DNA of 64,000 nt from an uncultured Gammaproteobacteria bacterium. Lineage in GTDB: Bacteria; Pseudomonadota; Gammaproteobacteria; PS1; Pseudothioglobaceae. The notes beneath the pieces were generated by a model. That model had not been told where the DNA came from and did not search any database. It saw only the letters and a list, made by a program, of their open reading frames with translations. Numbering within the stretch: position 1 is the first letter of the stretch; the number at the start of each line of letters is the position of its first letter. Positions 10,752 to 22,390 of the stretch are shown here, in pieces. Position numbers and translations under genes: made by a program. The stretch is taken from assembly GCA_902512305.1 (NCBI GenBank), contig CABXIU010000001.1:124001-188000 (forward strand), written 5' to 3'.

Positions 10752-11405
10752 ATGAATCAAATTGAGCAAATGTTTGCCCTTCAAAAGCAATTAAATGATG
10801 AAACAAACGGTGAAATATGGCTGAAGGGACTTACAAAGGAAAATAGAAAAATTTCATGGTATCGCGGCATTTATATGGAAGTGGCTGAAGCGATCGATTC
10901 ATTTAACTGGAAGCATTGGAAAAATATAGATGATCAGCCGGATTGGGACAATATCAAGGTTGAATTGGTTGATATTTGGCATTTTATTATGTCTGAATCT
11001 ATTCGTATTGGTGATCAATCTTACGCTAATAAACATCTAGAATTGGAAGCAAAAGGTGATTTTGATATTGATGCTTTAGTATCTTTATTAGAAAACATGT
11101 TGAAATTATCAGTTACCTCAAATATTAACCCTAAAATCAATAATATCAGACAAATTACTGACATATTTTTTGCAATAATTTCTCACCTAGGTATTGATGT
11201 TGAGGATTTATATAAGCGTTACGTCATCAAAAATCAATTGAATACTTTTAGACAAAAAAATGGCTATAAGGATGGCTCTTATATGAAAAATTGGGGTGGT
11301 GTCGAAGATAACGTGATTGCTTTTGAAATTATGGATAATAATCCTAAAATCACTCCACAAGACCTATACATTAAGCTGGATTCTGAATACTCAAAACTAA
11401 AATAG
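10752..11405 (+). CDS. Dimeric (all-alpha) dUTP diphosphatase
   Basis: [16 protein letters not shown] and [15 protein letters not shown]: EAxxS...K/ELxDxxHF signature of dimeric dUTPases. Confidence 0.8.
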   Translation: MNQIEQMFALQKQLNDETNGEIWLKGLTKENRKISWYRGIYMEVAEAIDSFNWKHWKNIDDQPDWDNIKVELVDIWHFIMSESIRIGDQSYANKHLELEAKGDFDIDALVSLLENMLKLSVTSNINPKINNIRQITDIFFAIISHLGIDVEDLYKRYVIKNQLNTFRQKNGYKDGSYMKNWGGVEDNVIAFEIMDNNPKITPQDLYIKLDSEYSKLK

Positions 11406-11419
11406 ATGAGGTAAGCCAA

Positions 11420-12463
11420 ATGGTTACTAATGAAGTGAAACTGACAGAGTTTAGCCATGGAGCCGGATGTGGCTGCAAAATTTCACCTAAAGTCTTAAAA
11501 GAAATTTTAGGAAGTAGCTACGATAACTTTGTTGACTCAAATTTATTGGTTGGCCATGAGTCAAGTGATGATGCAGCAGTATATGATCTTGGGGACGGAA
11601 GGGCGCTTATCAGTACAACAGATTTTTTTATGCCGATAGTGGATGATCCATTTGATTTTGGAATGATTGCTGGTTGTAATGCAATGAGTGACGTCTATGC
11701 GATGGGTGGTAGACCTCTAATGGCTATCTCAATATTTGGCTGGCCAGTCAATTCTCTTTCAGCTGAAATTGGAGCAAAAGTGATAGATGGAGGTCGAGAA
11801 ATTTGCTCTCAGGCGGGGATTGAACTTGCTGGTGGTCATAGCATTGATTCTCCAGAACCCATATTTGGTCTTTCAGTCTCGGGTATTGTTGAAATTAATA
11901 ATCTTAAAAAAAATATTGGTGCAAAGGTTGGTGATACTTTGTTTTTAACAAAGCCCTTGGGGATTGGTGTTCTTGCAACTGCACAAAAAAAGAAAGTTGT
12001 TAGTGATAATGATCACAATATAGCAGTCAAGCAAATGTCTTCACTCAACGATATTGGAGCTAAGCTTGCTACAATTAGTGGCGTTAATGCTGTGACAGAT
12101 GTAACAGGTTTTGGTTTAGCAGGACACCTTTTAGAGGTTTGTAGAGGGAGTAAAGTTGCTGCAGAGATATGTTTTGACAAGCTTCCATTGCTCCCTAATA
12201 TTTTAAAGTATATTCAAAACGATTGTGTCCCTGGCGGTACAGTAAGAAACTTTGAAAGTTATGGAAAGCATTTAAGTAATTTATCAGAAGTTCAGAAGTC
12301 AATTTTATGTGACCCTCAAACCAGTGGCGGCCTACTTATTTCGGTCTCAAGTGAGGCACTAAAAGAATTTACTGAGCTTATGAATTCCAATGCTCTGAAT
12401 TTAAAATCTATCGGAAAAATTGTTAAACAAATAGATGGAGCTGAAACTATCTTTATAAAATGA
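11420..12463 (+). CDS. selD: Selenide, water dikinase
   Basis: [12 protein letters not shown] (Cys form) and [18 protein letters not shown]. Confidence 0.95.
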   Translation: MVTNEVKLTEFSHGAGCGCKISPKVLKEILGSSYDNFVDSNLLVGHESSDDAAVYDLGDGRALISTTDFFMPIVDDPFDFGMIAGCNAMSDVYAMGGRPLMAISIFGWPVNSLSAEIGAKVIDGGREICSQAGIELAGGHSIDSPEPIFGLSVSGIVEINNLKKNIGAKVGDTLFLTKPLGIGVLATAQKKKVVSDNDHNIAVKQMSSLNDIGAKLATISGVNAVTDVTGFGLAGHLLEVCRGSKVAAEICFDKLPLLPNILKYIQNDCVPGGTVRNFESYGKHLSNLSEVQKSILCDPQTSGGLLISVSSEALKEFTELMNSNALNLKSIGKIVKQIDGAETIFIK

Positions 12464-13554
12464 ATAATCTAAAAGAAGTAGATAATTTTTCTGAAATTTT
12501 TAAATTAAATACGCCTTTAGTAGATGTGAGGTCACCGGTGGAGTTTATAGAAGGATCTTTCCCTTATGCTCATAATTTCCCAATTATGACAGATATTGAA
12601 AGGCATCAAGTCGGCATATGTTATATAGAGAATGGCCAAAAATCAGCTATTAAGCTCGGCCATGACTTAATCAATGGAAAAACCAAAGAACAAAGAGTTG
12701 GACAATGGCTTAATTTCGTTAAAAAACACCCAAAAGGAGCACTTTATTGTTTTAGAGGTGGATTACGCTCCAAGATTTCACAAGACTGGATTTATGAGCA
12801 TTCTGGGGTTTCTTATCCAAGAATAAAAGGGGGTTATAAGGCATTAAGGTTGTTTCTTATTAATGAAATGAATCGCATAGCCAATAAAAAGATTTTTCTA
12901 GTTATTGGTGGTCAAACAGGTTGCGGCAAAACAATTTTATTAAATGAGTTCGAAAATAGTATAGATCTTGAAGGTCTTGCAAATCATAGAGGTTCTGCCT
13001 TTGGAAGCAATGTGTCTTCACAGCCAAAACAAATAGATTTTGAAAATGCTTTTAGTGTAGATTTGATTAAAAAAGAATCTTGTGGTCATTTATTAATAGA
13101 GGATGAGGGGAATAACATTGGGACTATTTTCATGCCCGAGGCAATTAAAAATAAGACACGAGAATCAAGTATTGTGATTCTAACAGCATCCCTTGAAGAC
13201 AGACTCAAAATTAGTTTACAAGCATATGTCATTGATATGGCTGAAAAATTTTCTACTCAAGATTTGAAAAATGGCTTTGAAAATTTCTCAAACTATTGGC
13301 ACAATAGTCTTTTTAAGATTCAAAAAAGACTTGGTGGAGTCAGATATAAATCACTTTTAAATCAGTTGAAATTAGCGCTTAATAACCATCAATTTAATAA
13401 TGATTTAAATGATTATTTACCACTCATTGAGTCGCTTCTAGTTGATTATTATGATCCGATGTATGATTTTCAAATTAATAAGAAAAAACAAAGAGTTATA
13501 TTTCAGGGAGACTATAAAGAAGTGACAAGATATTTGAGAGAAATTACAGTTTAG
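12460..13554 (+). CDS. mnmH: tRNA 2-selenouridine synthase
   Basis: Rhodanese N-terminus ([18 protein letters not shown]) plus P-loop GGQTGCGKT; overlaps selD by 4 bp. Confidence 0.94.
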   Translation: MNNLKEVDNFSEIFKLNTPLVDVRSPVEFIEGSFPYAHNFPIMTDIERHQVGICYIENGQKSAIKLGHDLINGKTKEQRVGQWLNFVKKHPKGALYCFRGGLRSKISQDWIYEHSGVSYPRIKGGYKALRLFLINEMNRIANKKIFLVIGGQTGCGKTILLNEFENSIDLEGLANHRGSAFGSNVSSQPKQIDFENAFSVDLIKKESCGHLLIEDEGNNIGTIFMPEAIKNKTRESSIVILTASLEDRLKISLQAYVIDMAEKFSTQDLKNGFENFSNYWHNSLFKIQKRLGGVRYKSLLNQLKLALNNHQFNNDLNDYLPLIESLLVDYYDPMYDFQINKKKQRVIFQGDYKEVTRYLREITV

Positions 13555-13807
13555 TTGTAATTTCTATGTCAGTAATTGGCCTTGATTGACAGGCTAGAAT
13601 TTCTCCTTGAGATAACGGCACAAGACACTCTTGATGAACGACATCTCCTTTAACTAGCTTTAGAATACAGCTACCACAATGACCCTGTCTGCAGCTATGA
13701 CTGACTAGAACATTATTAGCCTCAAGTTCAGCCAAAATAGAATCTTCACCATAAACATAGAGCGACTCAGTTTTACCATTAATATTATCAACATCAATCT
13801 TAAACAT
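13544..13807 (-). CDS. 2Fe-2S ferredoxin (YfaE-like, ribonucleotide reductase maintenance)
   Basis: HSCRQGHCGSCILKLVKG and ILACQSRP [2Fe-2S] motif; downstream of nrdB. Confidence 0.88.
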   Translation of the reverse strand: MFKIDVDNINGKTESLYVYGEDSILAELEANNVLVSHSCRQGHCGSCILKLVKGDVVHQECLVPLSQGEILACQSRPITDIEITTKL

Positions 13808-13821
13808 CTGATACTAAGCAC

Positions 13822-14958
13822 TTACAGCTTAAAGTCACTAAAATCTTCGTCTTCAGAGTCTATAGTATTATCGATTGCGCTAACAAGATACGAGGTGATT
13901 TCTGTCTCCTGTGGGGCAACTTGAACATTATCAGAATCAAGCCAGTGGTTTAACCAGGGTAGTGGGTTAGAAGTTTGTTCAAATATAGGCTGCATATTTA
14001 ATGCCGACATACGAATATTTGTAATGTATTCAAGATATTGTTTAAGAATTTGGGCATTTAAACCAATCATTGATCCATCTTTAAAAAGGTATTCAGCCCA
14101 CTCTTTTTCTTGGTTTGCAGCATCTTTAAACATCTGTATAACTTCGGCTTCACACTCTATAGCAATAGCTTGCATATCGGGGTCATCCTTACCATCACGC
14201 ATTAAATTGAGCATGTGCTGAGTGCCAGTAAGGTGGAGTGCTTCATCTCTGGCAATTAGCTTAATAATCTTAGCATTACCCTCCATTACTTTTCTTTCTG
14301 CAAAAGCAAATGAACAGGCAAAGCTAACATAGAAGCGGATTGCTTCTAATATGTTCACCGACATTAAAGTCAAATATAATTGTCTCTTAAGCGAATACAT
14401 GTTGATAGTGAGAGGCTTTCCATCGATTTGATGCTCTCCTTCGCCGTTTAAAAGATACGCTTGAGTTTGTTTGATTAATTTATCATAGTGTTTCGAGACA
14501 CTTGTAGCTCTCTGAATTATTTCTTCAGTTTTCATAATTTCATCGAAAACTTCACCTGGCTCATTAACAATAGCTCTAATAATATGAGTATAGGATCGAG
14601 AATGGATTGTCTCTGAGAAAGCCCAAGTCTCAATCCAATTTTCTAGTTCAGGTAGAGAGACAATAGGAAGAAACGCAATATTAGGGGAGCGCCCTTGAAC
14701 CGAGTCTAATAAGATTTGATATTGAAGATTAGAAACAAATATGTGCTTTTCATTTGGCAGCAATTTACCAAAATCAATCTTATCTTTTGAGACATCAATC
14801 TCTTCTGGTCGCCAAAAAAAAGAAAGCTGTTTCTCAGTAAGTTTTTCAAACATTTCAAACTTTTGCTGGTCAAAGCGAGCAACATTTACGGAGTCACCAA
14901 AAAACATTGGCTCTTTTAGAGTGTCACTAATTTTTTGATTAAAAATACTATAGGCCAT
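13822..14958 (-). CDS. nrdB: Ribonucleoside-diphosphate reductase class Ia, beta subunit
   Basis: [38 protein letters not shown]. Confidence 0.97.
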   Translation of the reverse strand: MAYSIFNQKISDTLKEPMFFGDSVNVARFDQQKFEMFEKLTEKQLSFFWRPEEIDVSKDKIDFGKLLPNEKHIFVSNLQYQILLDSVQGRSPNIAFLPIVSLPELENWIETWAFSETIHSRSYTHIIRAIVNEPGEVFDEIMKTEEIIQRATSVSKHYDKLIKQTQAYLLNGEGEHQIDGKPLTINMYSLKRQLYLTLMSVNILEAIRFYVSFACSFAFAERKVMEGNAKIIKLIARDEALHLTGTQHMLNLMRDGKDDPDMQAIAIECEAEVIQMFKDAANQEKEWAEYLFKDGSMIGLNAQILKQYLEYITNIRMSALNMQPIFEQTSNPLPWLNHWLDSDNVQVAPQETEITSYLVSAIDNTIDSEDEDFSDFKL

Positions 14959-14969
14959 AATTAATAAAT

Positions 14970-17285
14970 TTAGAGTTTACAGACGCCATCTTCACAATCG
15001 TCATCACCTTTCTTTTCAACGCTTTGATCATCACTAGCGCCATCTCTTGTTGTATGGTAATAAAGTGTTTTAATGCCATACTTGTAGGCTTTGAGAAGAT
15101 CCATTAAAAAGAGCTTCATTGGAACTTTATTGCCATCATATTGAGAAGGGTCATAGTGCGTATTCGTTGAAATAGATTGGTCTACAAACTTTTGCATAAT
15201 TGCACATAATTGGAGATAGCCTTCGTTGTTTTTTATATCCCAAAGAAGTTCATATTTTTTATGCAATTTTTCATAATCTGGAACTACTTGCTTTAATATG
15301 CCATCTTTCGATTGTTTCACAGATATAAAGCCTCTTGGCGGCTCAATACCATTCGTAGAATTAGAAATTTGAGATGAGCTCTCACAAGGCATTAGGGCTG
15401 TAAGTGTTGAATTTCTAAGACCTTTTTCTTTAATATTTTTTCTTAAAGTGTCCCAATCTAATTCGAGCTTAGTATTACAAAAATCATCAATATCTTTTTT
15501 GTAGCTGTCAATTGGCATTATGCCTTTTGCATACTTAGTTTCAGAGAAAAGAGGGCACGGACCAAATTCTTGGGCAATTTGATTTGAAGCTTTCAGTGAG
15601 TAGTATTGAAGTGCTTCAAAGGTTCTATGAATCAAATCATTCCCTGAGCCATCAGAATATTTAGCGTCATTTTTAGCTAAATAATATGCTAGATTGGTCA
15701 CTCCGATGCCTAATGTTCTTCTATTATTGCTTGTTAATTCAGCAGATTTCAGAGGGTAGTCTTGATAGTCTAATAAAGAATCAAGAGAACGGACAATGAT
15801 ATCTGTAATATCTTCTAGTTCATCAAGGCTTTCAATAGCACCAAGATTTACAGCTGAAAGGGTGCATAAAGCAACCTCTCCTTCATTATCTTGGACAGAA
15901 TATAAGGGCTTAGTTGGAAGGGTAATTTCCATGCATAGATTTGATTGTTTAATAGGAGCATCTACTGGATCAAAAGCGCCATGAGTATTGCAGTGATCTA
16001 CATTTTGTAAGTATATACGACCTGTATTAGCTCTTTCTTTCATAAACAAAGCAAACAATTCACGTGCATTGATTTGTTGTTTACGAATAGAATCATCCTT
16101 CTCATATTTTTCATAAAGTTTTTTAAATTTAGGCTGATCAGCAAAAAAAGCATCATAAAGTCCAGGGACATCATTAGGTGAGAACAATGTAATATTTTCA
16201 TCCTTAAGAAAGCGCTCATACATTAGGCCATTAAATTGGACGCCATAATCTAAGTGTCTAATTCTATTTTCATCTGTGCCAGTATTGTTCTTGAGAACAA
16301 TTAAACTTTCCACTTCAAGATGCCATAAAGGGTAGAAAAGGGTGGCAGCACCACCACGAACTCCTCCTTGAGAGCAGGATTTAACAGCTGTATGAAAATG
16401 TTTAAAGAAAGGAATGCACCCTGTATGAGTAGCTTCTCCGCCTCTAATTGGGCTACCTAAAGCTCTTATTTTCCCAGCATTTATTCCGATTCCTGCTCGT
16501 TGAGATACGTACTTAACGATAGCTCCAGATGCAGCACTAATTGAGTCTAAATCATCATCAGACTCTATTAAAACACAAGAAGAAAATTGACGTGTAGGAG
16601 TTCTAACACCAGCCATTATTGGAGTAGGTAATGATATTTTAAAGTTAGAGGCAGCGTCGTAAAAGCGCTTAACAATGTTTAATCTAGACTTACCTTTATA
16701 TTCTTGAAATAAGCACATTCCAACGAGCATATAAAGAATTTGAGGAGATTCATGAATTTCTCCAGTAACACGATTTTGAACTAAATATTTTCCTTCAAGT
16801 TGCTTAACAGCGGCATATGAAAAGTTCATATCGCGCCAGTGATCAATGTAATTATCTAGTTCTTTAAACTCATTAGGCTTATACTTTTTTAATATATCTT
16901 TATCATAAATTCCTAAGTCAGTTAATTTTTTTACGTGATCAATTAGAGCTGGTGGCGTAAAAGATTTAAAAGCTTTTTTTCTAAGATGAAAAATTGATAA
17001 ACGAGCTGCTAAATATTGATAATCAGGAACATCAGTAGAGATTAAATCCGCCGCTGATTTAATAATAGTTTCATGAATATCTTCAGTTTTAATTCCGTCA
17101 AAAAAAGCGAGTTGAGCATTAATTTCAACTTGAGATACAGAAATATTTTCAAGATCTTGAGATGCCCAATGGACCACGCGATGAATTTTTTCTAAGTCAA
17201 TTGACTCTTTCGAACCGTTTCTTTTAGTAACTAAAATTTCTTGATCGACAGTATTGTCTTTGACAGCTTGTATTTCCTGGTTCAA
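14970..17285 (-). CDS. nrdA: Ribonucleoside-diphosphate reductase class Ia, alpha subunit
   Basis: ATP-cone N-terminus, [34 protein letters not shown]. Confidence 0.97.
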   Translation of the reverse strand: MNQEIQAVKDNTVDQEILVTKRNGSKESIDLEKIHRVVHWASQDLENISVSQVEINAQLAFFDGIKTEDIHETIIKSAADLISTDVPDYQYLAARLSIFHLRKKAFKSFTPPALIDHVKKLTDLGIYDKDILKKYKPNEFKELDNYIDHWRDMNFSYAAVKQLEGKYLVQNRVTGEIHESPQILYMLVGMCLFQEYKGKSRLNIVKRFYDAASNFKISLPTPIMAGVRTPTRQFSSCVLIESDDDLDSISAASGAIVKYVSQRAGIGINAGKIRALGSPIRGGEATHTGCIPFFKHFHTAVKSCSQGGVRGGAATLFYPLWHLEVESLIVLKNNTGTDENRIRHLDYGVQFNGLMYERFLKDENITLFSPNDVPGLYDAFFADQPKFKKLYEKYEKDDSIRKQQINARELFALFMKERANTGRIYLQNVDHCNTHGAFDPVDAPIKQSNLCMEITLPTKPLYSVQDNEGEVALCTLSAVNLGAIESLDELEDITDIIVRSLDSLLDYQDYPLKSAELTSNNRRTLGIGVTNLAYYLAKNDAKYSDGSGNDLIHRTFEALQYYSLKASNQIAQEFGPCPLFSETKYAKGIMPIDSYKKDIDDFCNTKLELDWDTLRKNIKEKGLRNSTLTALMPCESSSQISNSTNGIEPPRGFISVKQSKDGILKQVVPDYEKLHKKYELLWDIKNNEGYLQLCAIMQKFVDQSISTNTHYDPSQYDGNKVPMKLFLMDLLKAYKYGIKTLYYHTTRDGASDDQSVEKKGDDDCEDGVCKL

Positions 17286-17302
17286 ACTTAACTCCTAAAA
17301 GG

Positions 17303-17350
17303 GTACTACATTTAGTGCCTACGAAGATAAATATACACTAAATATAGAAT
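17303..17350. promoter_or_regulatory. Candidate tandem NrdR boxes upstream of nrdA
   Basis: GTACTACATTTAGTGC (17303-17318) and ACACTAAATATAGAAT (17335-17350), start-to-start 32 bp, both resembling acaCwAtATaTwGtgt. Confidence 0.65.
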
Positions 17351-17450
17351 ATAAATAAAATAGATACAATGGTAAATATAAATTTAGTAGAAATTTAGGA
17401 TCTAAGTAATTGAAAAAAAAGAAGAAATCAAATATAAAAAAAATTAGTAA

Positions 17451-18320
17451 TTAAGATTTTTTTCTCGAAATAAAAATTCCAGAAATTATTAGAATTAATG
17501 CCAATATATTTTGCCAAAGAATTTCTTCGCCAAGTAATAATGCACCAAGAAAAAAAGCGACAACGGGAATTAAATAATTAATATTTGATAGAAATGTTGC
17601 ACCAGCGGCGTTGATAATTATGAAATATATATAGGCTGCAATTCCTGTAGAAAGGACACCTAATAAAATAATCGCTGATCCACTTAAAAGAGGAATTTCA
17701 CTAAAATTTATTACTAAAGTATGGGGCCAAATAATAAATGATAAGATTGAGGCAACAATTAAAACACAGGTACTAGAAATAATCGGATCATAAGAAGTTA
17801 ATCTTGACGCAATAATTGTATTAACAGAGTATGCACAAGCCGCCCCAAGAACTAAAATAATACCAAATATAGTGTTAGATCCATTGGAAATTGATGGAGC
17901 AAGAATAAAAAATACACCTGAAATTCCACAGATAAAACCTAATACTTTAAACTTATTAAGCTTGTCATTTGGAAGAAAAAAATGTGCAAGCACTAAAGTA
18001 ACTAAAGGCATAATTGCCATAAGCAATCCCGCCATACCAGAGGTAATAGACAATTGACCCGTTGAAATAAGTAAGTAGGGCAGTATATTACCAATAACAG
18101 CATAAATACTAAAATGAATCCAGGGTCGAAGAGATCGGGAAAGTCTTTTAGAGTAAATAATAGAAATTAAAAACATAGAAATGGCACCGATAGTTAATCT
18201 ATAAGTGACAACTTCCTCAGGAGAAAAAAATAGTAAAGATCGATCTGTTAATAGAAATGACGAACCCCAGATAATTATTAATGAGGCAAGAAGTAAGTAA
18301 TTTCTTGTAGTATCAGACAT
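17451..18320 (-). CDS. EamA-family (DMT superfamily) transporter
   Basis: Ten hydrophobic segments, WGSSFLLTDRSL and INYLIPVVAFFLGALLLGEEI. Confidence 0.88.
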   Translation of the reverse strand: MSDTTRNYLLLASLIIIWGSSFLLTDRSLLFFSPEEVVTYRLTIGAISMFLISIIYSKRLSRSLRPWIHFSIYAVIGNILPYLLISTGQLSITSGMAGLLMAIMPLVTLVLAHFFLPNDKLNKFKVLGFICGISGVFFILAPSISNGSNTIFGIILVLGAACAYSVNTIIASRLTSYDPIISSTCVLIVASILSFIIWPHTLVINFSEIPLLSGSAIILLGVLSTGIAAYIYFIIINAAGATFLSNINYLIPVVAFFLGALLLGEEILWQNILALILIISGIFISRKKS

Positions 18321-18689
18321 ATTAAGATAATGGGGACTAAGAAAAAATATAAAGGATGTTTTAGTAAATAGGGTGGGACTAAGTAATATTATCCATATAA
18401 ATAGTTTTTAAGTGATTATTTGTGAAATATAATATAAATTGATGTTATTTAACATAATATAAATTATACGAAATATATAGCCATGAAATTGGGTAAAAAA
18501 TTCAATAATTATATAAAAAACAATGAGTTATATACCGAGTTCGAAATTCTTCGTTTTTCGAACTAATAGTATACTATATAGATACTTTGATACTAAAATT
18601 TAAAAAGCAGCTTAAATCTAAAATTTGGGACAAAAGGGCGATAAAGTTATTAATAAGCTTAAATAAATATAAATATGAAAGAAATTTAG

Positions 18690-19094
18690 CTAATCTTTAG
18701 CTCTTCTCCTAACAAACTTTCCAGTAAGCCTATATTTTTGACCTGGATTTTTTGGACTTTCAGGAATTGTGAGTTCTAAGAATTTATGATCAACTAGTGG
18801 ATTGATTATTGCAGTTTTGAATTTGGATTTATTTGTTCTACTCAAAATTTTCATTAACTCTAAAGCAGTACTTTCTTCTTTGCAATTTTTTAGAATTTTA
18901 AGATGGTCCCGACTTAGTCCCTTCTTAGTCCCTATTTGCTCATTTATGCTTTCAGAGCTGTATAAAAAAGATAATTGCTCAACTTCCTTTCCTATCTTTT
19001 TACTTCGCTTAATATCCTTAGTCCAGTCATCTCTTTGGACAATTTCTTTTGGCTCTTCTATTGCTGGAGTTTCTTTTTTTAAGAACTTAAACAT
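18690..19094 (-). CDS. Small hypothetical protein with C-terminal winged-helix-like domain (Fic/RecG C-terminal type)
   Basis: ILKNCKEESTALELMKILSRTNKSKFKTAIINPLVDHKFLELTIPESPKNPGQKYRLTGKF resembles the wHTH tail of Fic/RecG-like proteins. Confidence 0.6.
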   Translation of the reverse strand: MFKFLKKETPAIEEPKEIVQRDDWTKDIKRSKKIGKEVEQLSFLYSSESINEQIGTKKGLSRDHLKILKNCKEESTALELMKILSRTNKSKFKTAIINPLVDHKFLELTIPESPKNPGQKYRLTGKFVRRRAKD

Positions 19095-19211
19095 TTGAGA
19101 TTAAATTAATAAATTACACGTTGAATTATATAACTTAATGAGAATGACTGTTAGCCATTCTACAATTCTAGCTGGCTTATATTGCTATTTTTTCTTATTT
19201 CGTATGTCGCT

Positions 19212-19961
19212 TTAGTGAGTCAATATTTGATCTAAAAATATCTGTAGCCTATCTGATTCGGCATTAGTAAAGAAGTTATCAGGGTCATTTTCTTCAACAA
19301 TTTGACCATCATCCATAAAGATTATTCTATTGGCAACTTTTCTCGCAAACCCCATCTCGTGAGTCACGCAGATCATTGTGATGCCCTCATTGGCCAGCTC
19401 AATCATTACATCAAGGACCTCTGATATCATTTCTGGGTCCAGAGCAGAAGTAGGCTCATCAAATAGCATTATTTTTGGATTTGTGCATAAAGATCTTGCT
19501 ATAGCTACCCTTTGCTGCTGACCTCCACTTAGTTGATTTGGGTACTTTTCAGCTTGGTCCTTAATGCCTACCCTATCCAATAGCTTTAGGGCTTTTTCCC
19601 TGGCTTCTTGCTTTGTTTCATTATGTACCCATATTGGAGCCAGAGTTAGGTTGTCCACTATCGTTAAATGTGGAAATAAATTGAAGTGCTGAAACACCAT
19701 GGCCACTTCACTTCTAATCTTTCTGATTTTTTGCGCGTCGTCTGTGAGCTCTGTTCCTGAGACTAATATAGACCCTTCTTGGAACTTTTCAAGAAAGTTA
19801 ACACAGCGAATTAATGTTGATTTACCACTCCCTGACGGGCCACAAACAACAATTATTTCACCCTCTTTTATATCTAAATTAATGTTTTTAAGTGCATGGA
19901 AATCCCCATACCACTTATTTAGATCTGATATTTCAATGATATTTGTTTTTTTATCACTCAT
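19212..19961 (-). CDS. aapP: Polar amino acid ABC transporter ATP-binding protein (AapP/GlnQ-like)
   Basis: GPSGSGKSTLIRC, LSGGQQQRVAIARSL, LFDEPTSALDPE. Confidence 0.92.
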   Translation of the reverse strand: MSDKKTNIIEISDLNKWYGDFHALKNINLDIKEGEIIVVCGPSGSGKSTLIRCVNFLEKFQEGSILVSGTELTDDAQKIRKIRSEVAMVFQHFNLFPHLTIVDNLTLAPIWVHNETKQEAREKALKLLDRVGIKDQAEKYPNQLSGGQQQRVAIARSLCTNPKIMLFDEPTSALDPEMISEVLDVMIELANEGITMICVTHEMGFARKVANRIIFMDDGQIVEENDPDNFFTNAESDRLQIFLDQILTH

Positions 19962-19973
19962 TTTTAGTAACCT

Positions 19974-21122
19974 TTAGTTTTTATTTTCGGTGTTAAAGCG
20001 TAACTCAAGTTTTCTTGAATAACGTGACATTGTATATAGTATAGCCCACATGACCATAGTTACAAACACAAAGCCTTCAGGCTCTCTACCAAGCCAATAT
20101 GGGTCATTACTTGTTAAATTAACCATTGCAAGCATGTCAAACAGTCCAATAATCAATACAAGCGTAGTATCTTTAAATAAGGATATTGACGAACCTACAA
20201 TATTAGGAATTGATATTTTCAAGGCTTGAGGCAGGATTATTAGTACATTCTTTTGGAGATAGCTTAAACCTATGGCATCAGCAGCCTCATATTGCCCTCT
20301 TGGAATTGCTTGTAGCCCTCCCCTAACGACTTCAGCGAAGTATGCCGCTTGAAAAAGCGCTATTCCTATAAGCGCTCTTAGGAGTTTATCAAAATAATTT
20401 CCTGATTCTAAGAATAGCGGCAGAACAAACGAAGCCATAAATAAAATAGTAATTAATGGAACTGCCCTAATAAATTCTATAAAAAGGGTAGAAAATAGCT
20501 TAATTACTTTTAAGTTAGATTGTCTGCCAAGTGCCAATAAAACACCGATTGGAAAAGAAACAATAATGCCAACTGATGCAATAATTAACGTCAATAATAA
20601 CCCACCCCATTGGTCAGTATCTACGGGAGTAAGTATGCCAAATCCTCCAGCAATTAAGACATAAGAGATTAATGGATATAAAATTATTAGAGATAGAGTT
20701 ACTCTATTCTTGTATTTATAGTTTTTGACTAGCGGTACTATCACGAATAGTAATGCTGTTAGTCCGAATACTATGTTAGGTCTCCAGGTTTCTGTTCTAG
20801 GATAGAAACCATAGGTGTACATATAGAGCTTTTCGTAGATGTATGGCCAGCAAGCACCCACCCGTCCACAATTATCATTTGTAGCCATTTCTTCACTAAA
20901 TTTAATCTCAAAGCCAAAAAAATTGACAGTTCCAAAGCTAAAGCTTGCATCAAATACCATCCAATTCAATAATGGTGGGATCAATATATAAAGCAGGTAG
21001 AGTGAGGCCAGTGTCAAGACGGAATTTATCCAGCTCGAGAATAGATTGGTTTTAAGCCATAGAACCGCACCAATCTGAGATATTGGTGGCTTTCTTGTTT
21101 CTTGTTGATCAAATACTGGCAT
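19974..21122 (-). CDS. aapM: General L-amino acid ABC transporter permease (AapM-like)
   Basis: Long periplasmic loop with GRVGACWPYIYEKL, EVVRGGLQAIPRGQYEAADAIGL EAA motif. Confidence 0.9.
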   Translation of the reverse strand: MPVFDQQETRKPPISQIGAVLWLKTNLFSSWINSVLTLASLYLLYILIPPLLNWMVFDASFSFGTVNFFGFEIKFSEEMATNDNCGRVGACWPYIYEKLYMYTYGFYPRTETWRPNIVFGLTALLFVIVPLVKNYKYKNRVTLSLIILYPLISYVLIAGGFGILTPVDTDQWGGLLLTLIIASVGIIVSFPIGVLLALGRQSNLKVIKLFSTLFIEFIRAVPLITILFMASFVLPLFLESGNYFDKLLRALIGIALFQAAYFAEVVRGGLQAIPRGQYEAADAIGLSYLQKNVLIILPQALKISIPNIVGSSISLFKDTTLVLIIGLFDMLAMVNLTSNDPYWLGREPEGFVFVTMVMWAILYTMSRYSRKLELRFNTENKN

Positions 21123-21124
21123 AG

Positions 21125-22345
21125 TTATCTTCCCTGGATGGCCATTTTTTTATTAACATAGTTCAGCAATATGGATATAAATAGTGATATTACTAGATAA
21201 ACTAGCATCGCCATCGCTAGAATTTCAACTGCCTGCCCTACTTGATTAAGAACTGTTCCACCAAAAGCGCTCATCAGCTCTGGATAGCCGATTGCAGTAG
21301 CAAGCGATGAGTTCTTTGTAAGATTTAAATACTGGTTAATTGTTGGCGGAATTGCTACTCTTAAGGCTTGAGGTAAAATGATTAATTTTAGTGATTGGGT
21401 TGGCGTTAGTCCAATTGCAGCAGCAGCTTCTTTTTGTCCTTTATCAACAGCCTCAATGCCTGATCTGATTGCTTCTGCAATATATGTTGCGGTATAAACG
21501 CTTAGGGCAAAGGTTAACGCTAAAAACTCCGGAACAACGTTCATTCCGCCTTTTAAGTTAAATTTACCAAGGACAGAGATATCAAACTGTAATGGTGACC
21601 CAAGAACTAAAAAAACTATAATCGGCAGTCCAATAATAAAGGCAATTGAGAAAGGCCATGTGCTTGTATGCACTCCAGTTAACTCATGCTTTTTCTTATA
21701 GAATTTTTTAACAAAATAGGAAGCTATTAGTCCAACCAATAGCGCTAATACAACAACCATAAAGCCATCTTCTGGGATTGGTTTTGGCAAATAAAGTCCT
21801 CTTTGGTTAAGGAACATGATGTCAAAGAAAGCGAAGCTTTGTTTTGGATGTGGAAAAATGTTGATAAATAAGTTGTACCAAAAAAGAATTTGTAAGAGGA
21901 TAGGTATATTTCTAAAGAGTTCTATATAGCCTCCTGCAAGTTTTGCTACTAGGTAGTTGTTTGAGAGTCTAGCGATACCAATTAAGAGACCAATCAGAGT
22001 AGACAGAATTATTCCAATAAATGCTACAACAAGAGTATTTATTAATCCTACATAAAAAACACTGAAATTCGAAGATTCAGGCGTGTAGTCAACTAAATAA
22101 TTACCAAGAAAGGGCAAAATATCAAATCCAGCCCTATTTTTTAGAAATGTGAATCCAGTGTTGATCCCTCTTTCTTCGATATTGTGGAACAAGTTTCCAA
22201 TTGCAGTATAAAAAAGCCCTACTACAAGGATAAAGGTAACAACTTGGAAGAAAAATGCTCTTGCCTCGTTGTTATAAAGCAGGTCGCGAAAGTTTAACCC
22301 TCTATGTTGCGATTTACCAATAGAGTCGAGGATTAGTTTCTTCAT
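21125..22345 (-). CDS. aapQ: General L-amino acid ABC transporter permease (AapQ-like)
   Basis: EAIRSGIEAVDKGQKEAAAAIGLTPTQSLKLIILPQALR EAA motif. Confidence 0.9.
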   Translation of the reverse strand: MKKLILDSIGKSQHRGLNFRDLLYNNEARAFFFQVVTFILVVGLFYTAIGNLFHNIEERGINTGFTFLKNRAGFDILPFLGNYLVDYTPESSNFSVFYVGLINTLVVAFIGIILSTLIGLLIGIARLSNNYLVAKLAGGYIELFRNIPILLQILFWYNLFINIFPHPKQSFAFFDIMFLNQRGLYLPKPIPEDGFMVVVLALLVGLIASYFVKKFYKKKHELTGVHTSTWPFSIAFIIGLPIIVFLVLGSPLQFDISVLGKFNLKGGMNVVPEFLALTFALSVYTATYIAEAIRSGIEAVDKGQKEAAAAIGLTPTQSLKLIILPQALRVAIPPTINQYLNLTKNSSLATAIGYPELMSAFGGTVLNQVGQAVEILAMAMLVYLVISLFISILLNYVNKKMAIQGR

Positions 22346-22390
22346 AAATGATTATAAATATTAAAAATTTTGAGAGGTCTTAAAAAGAAT

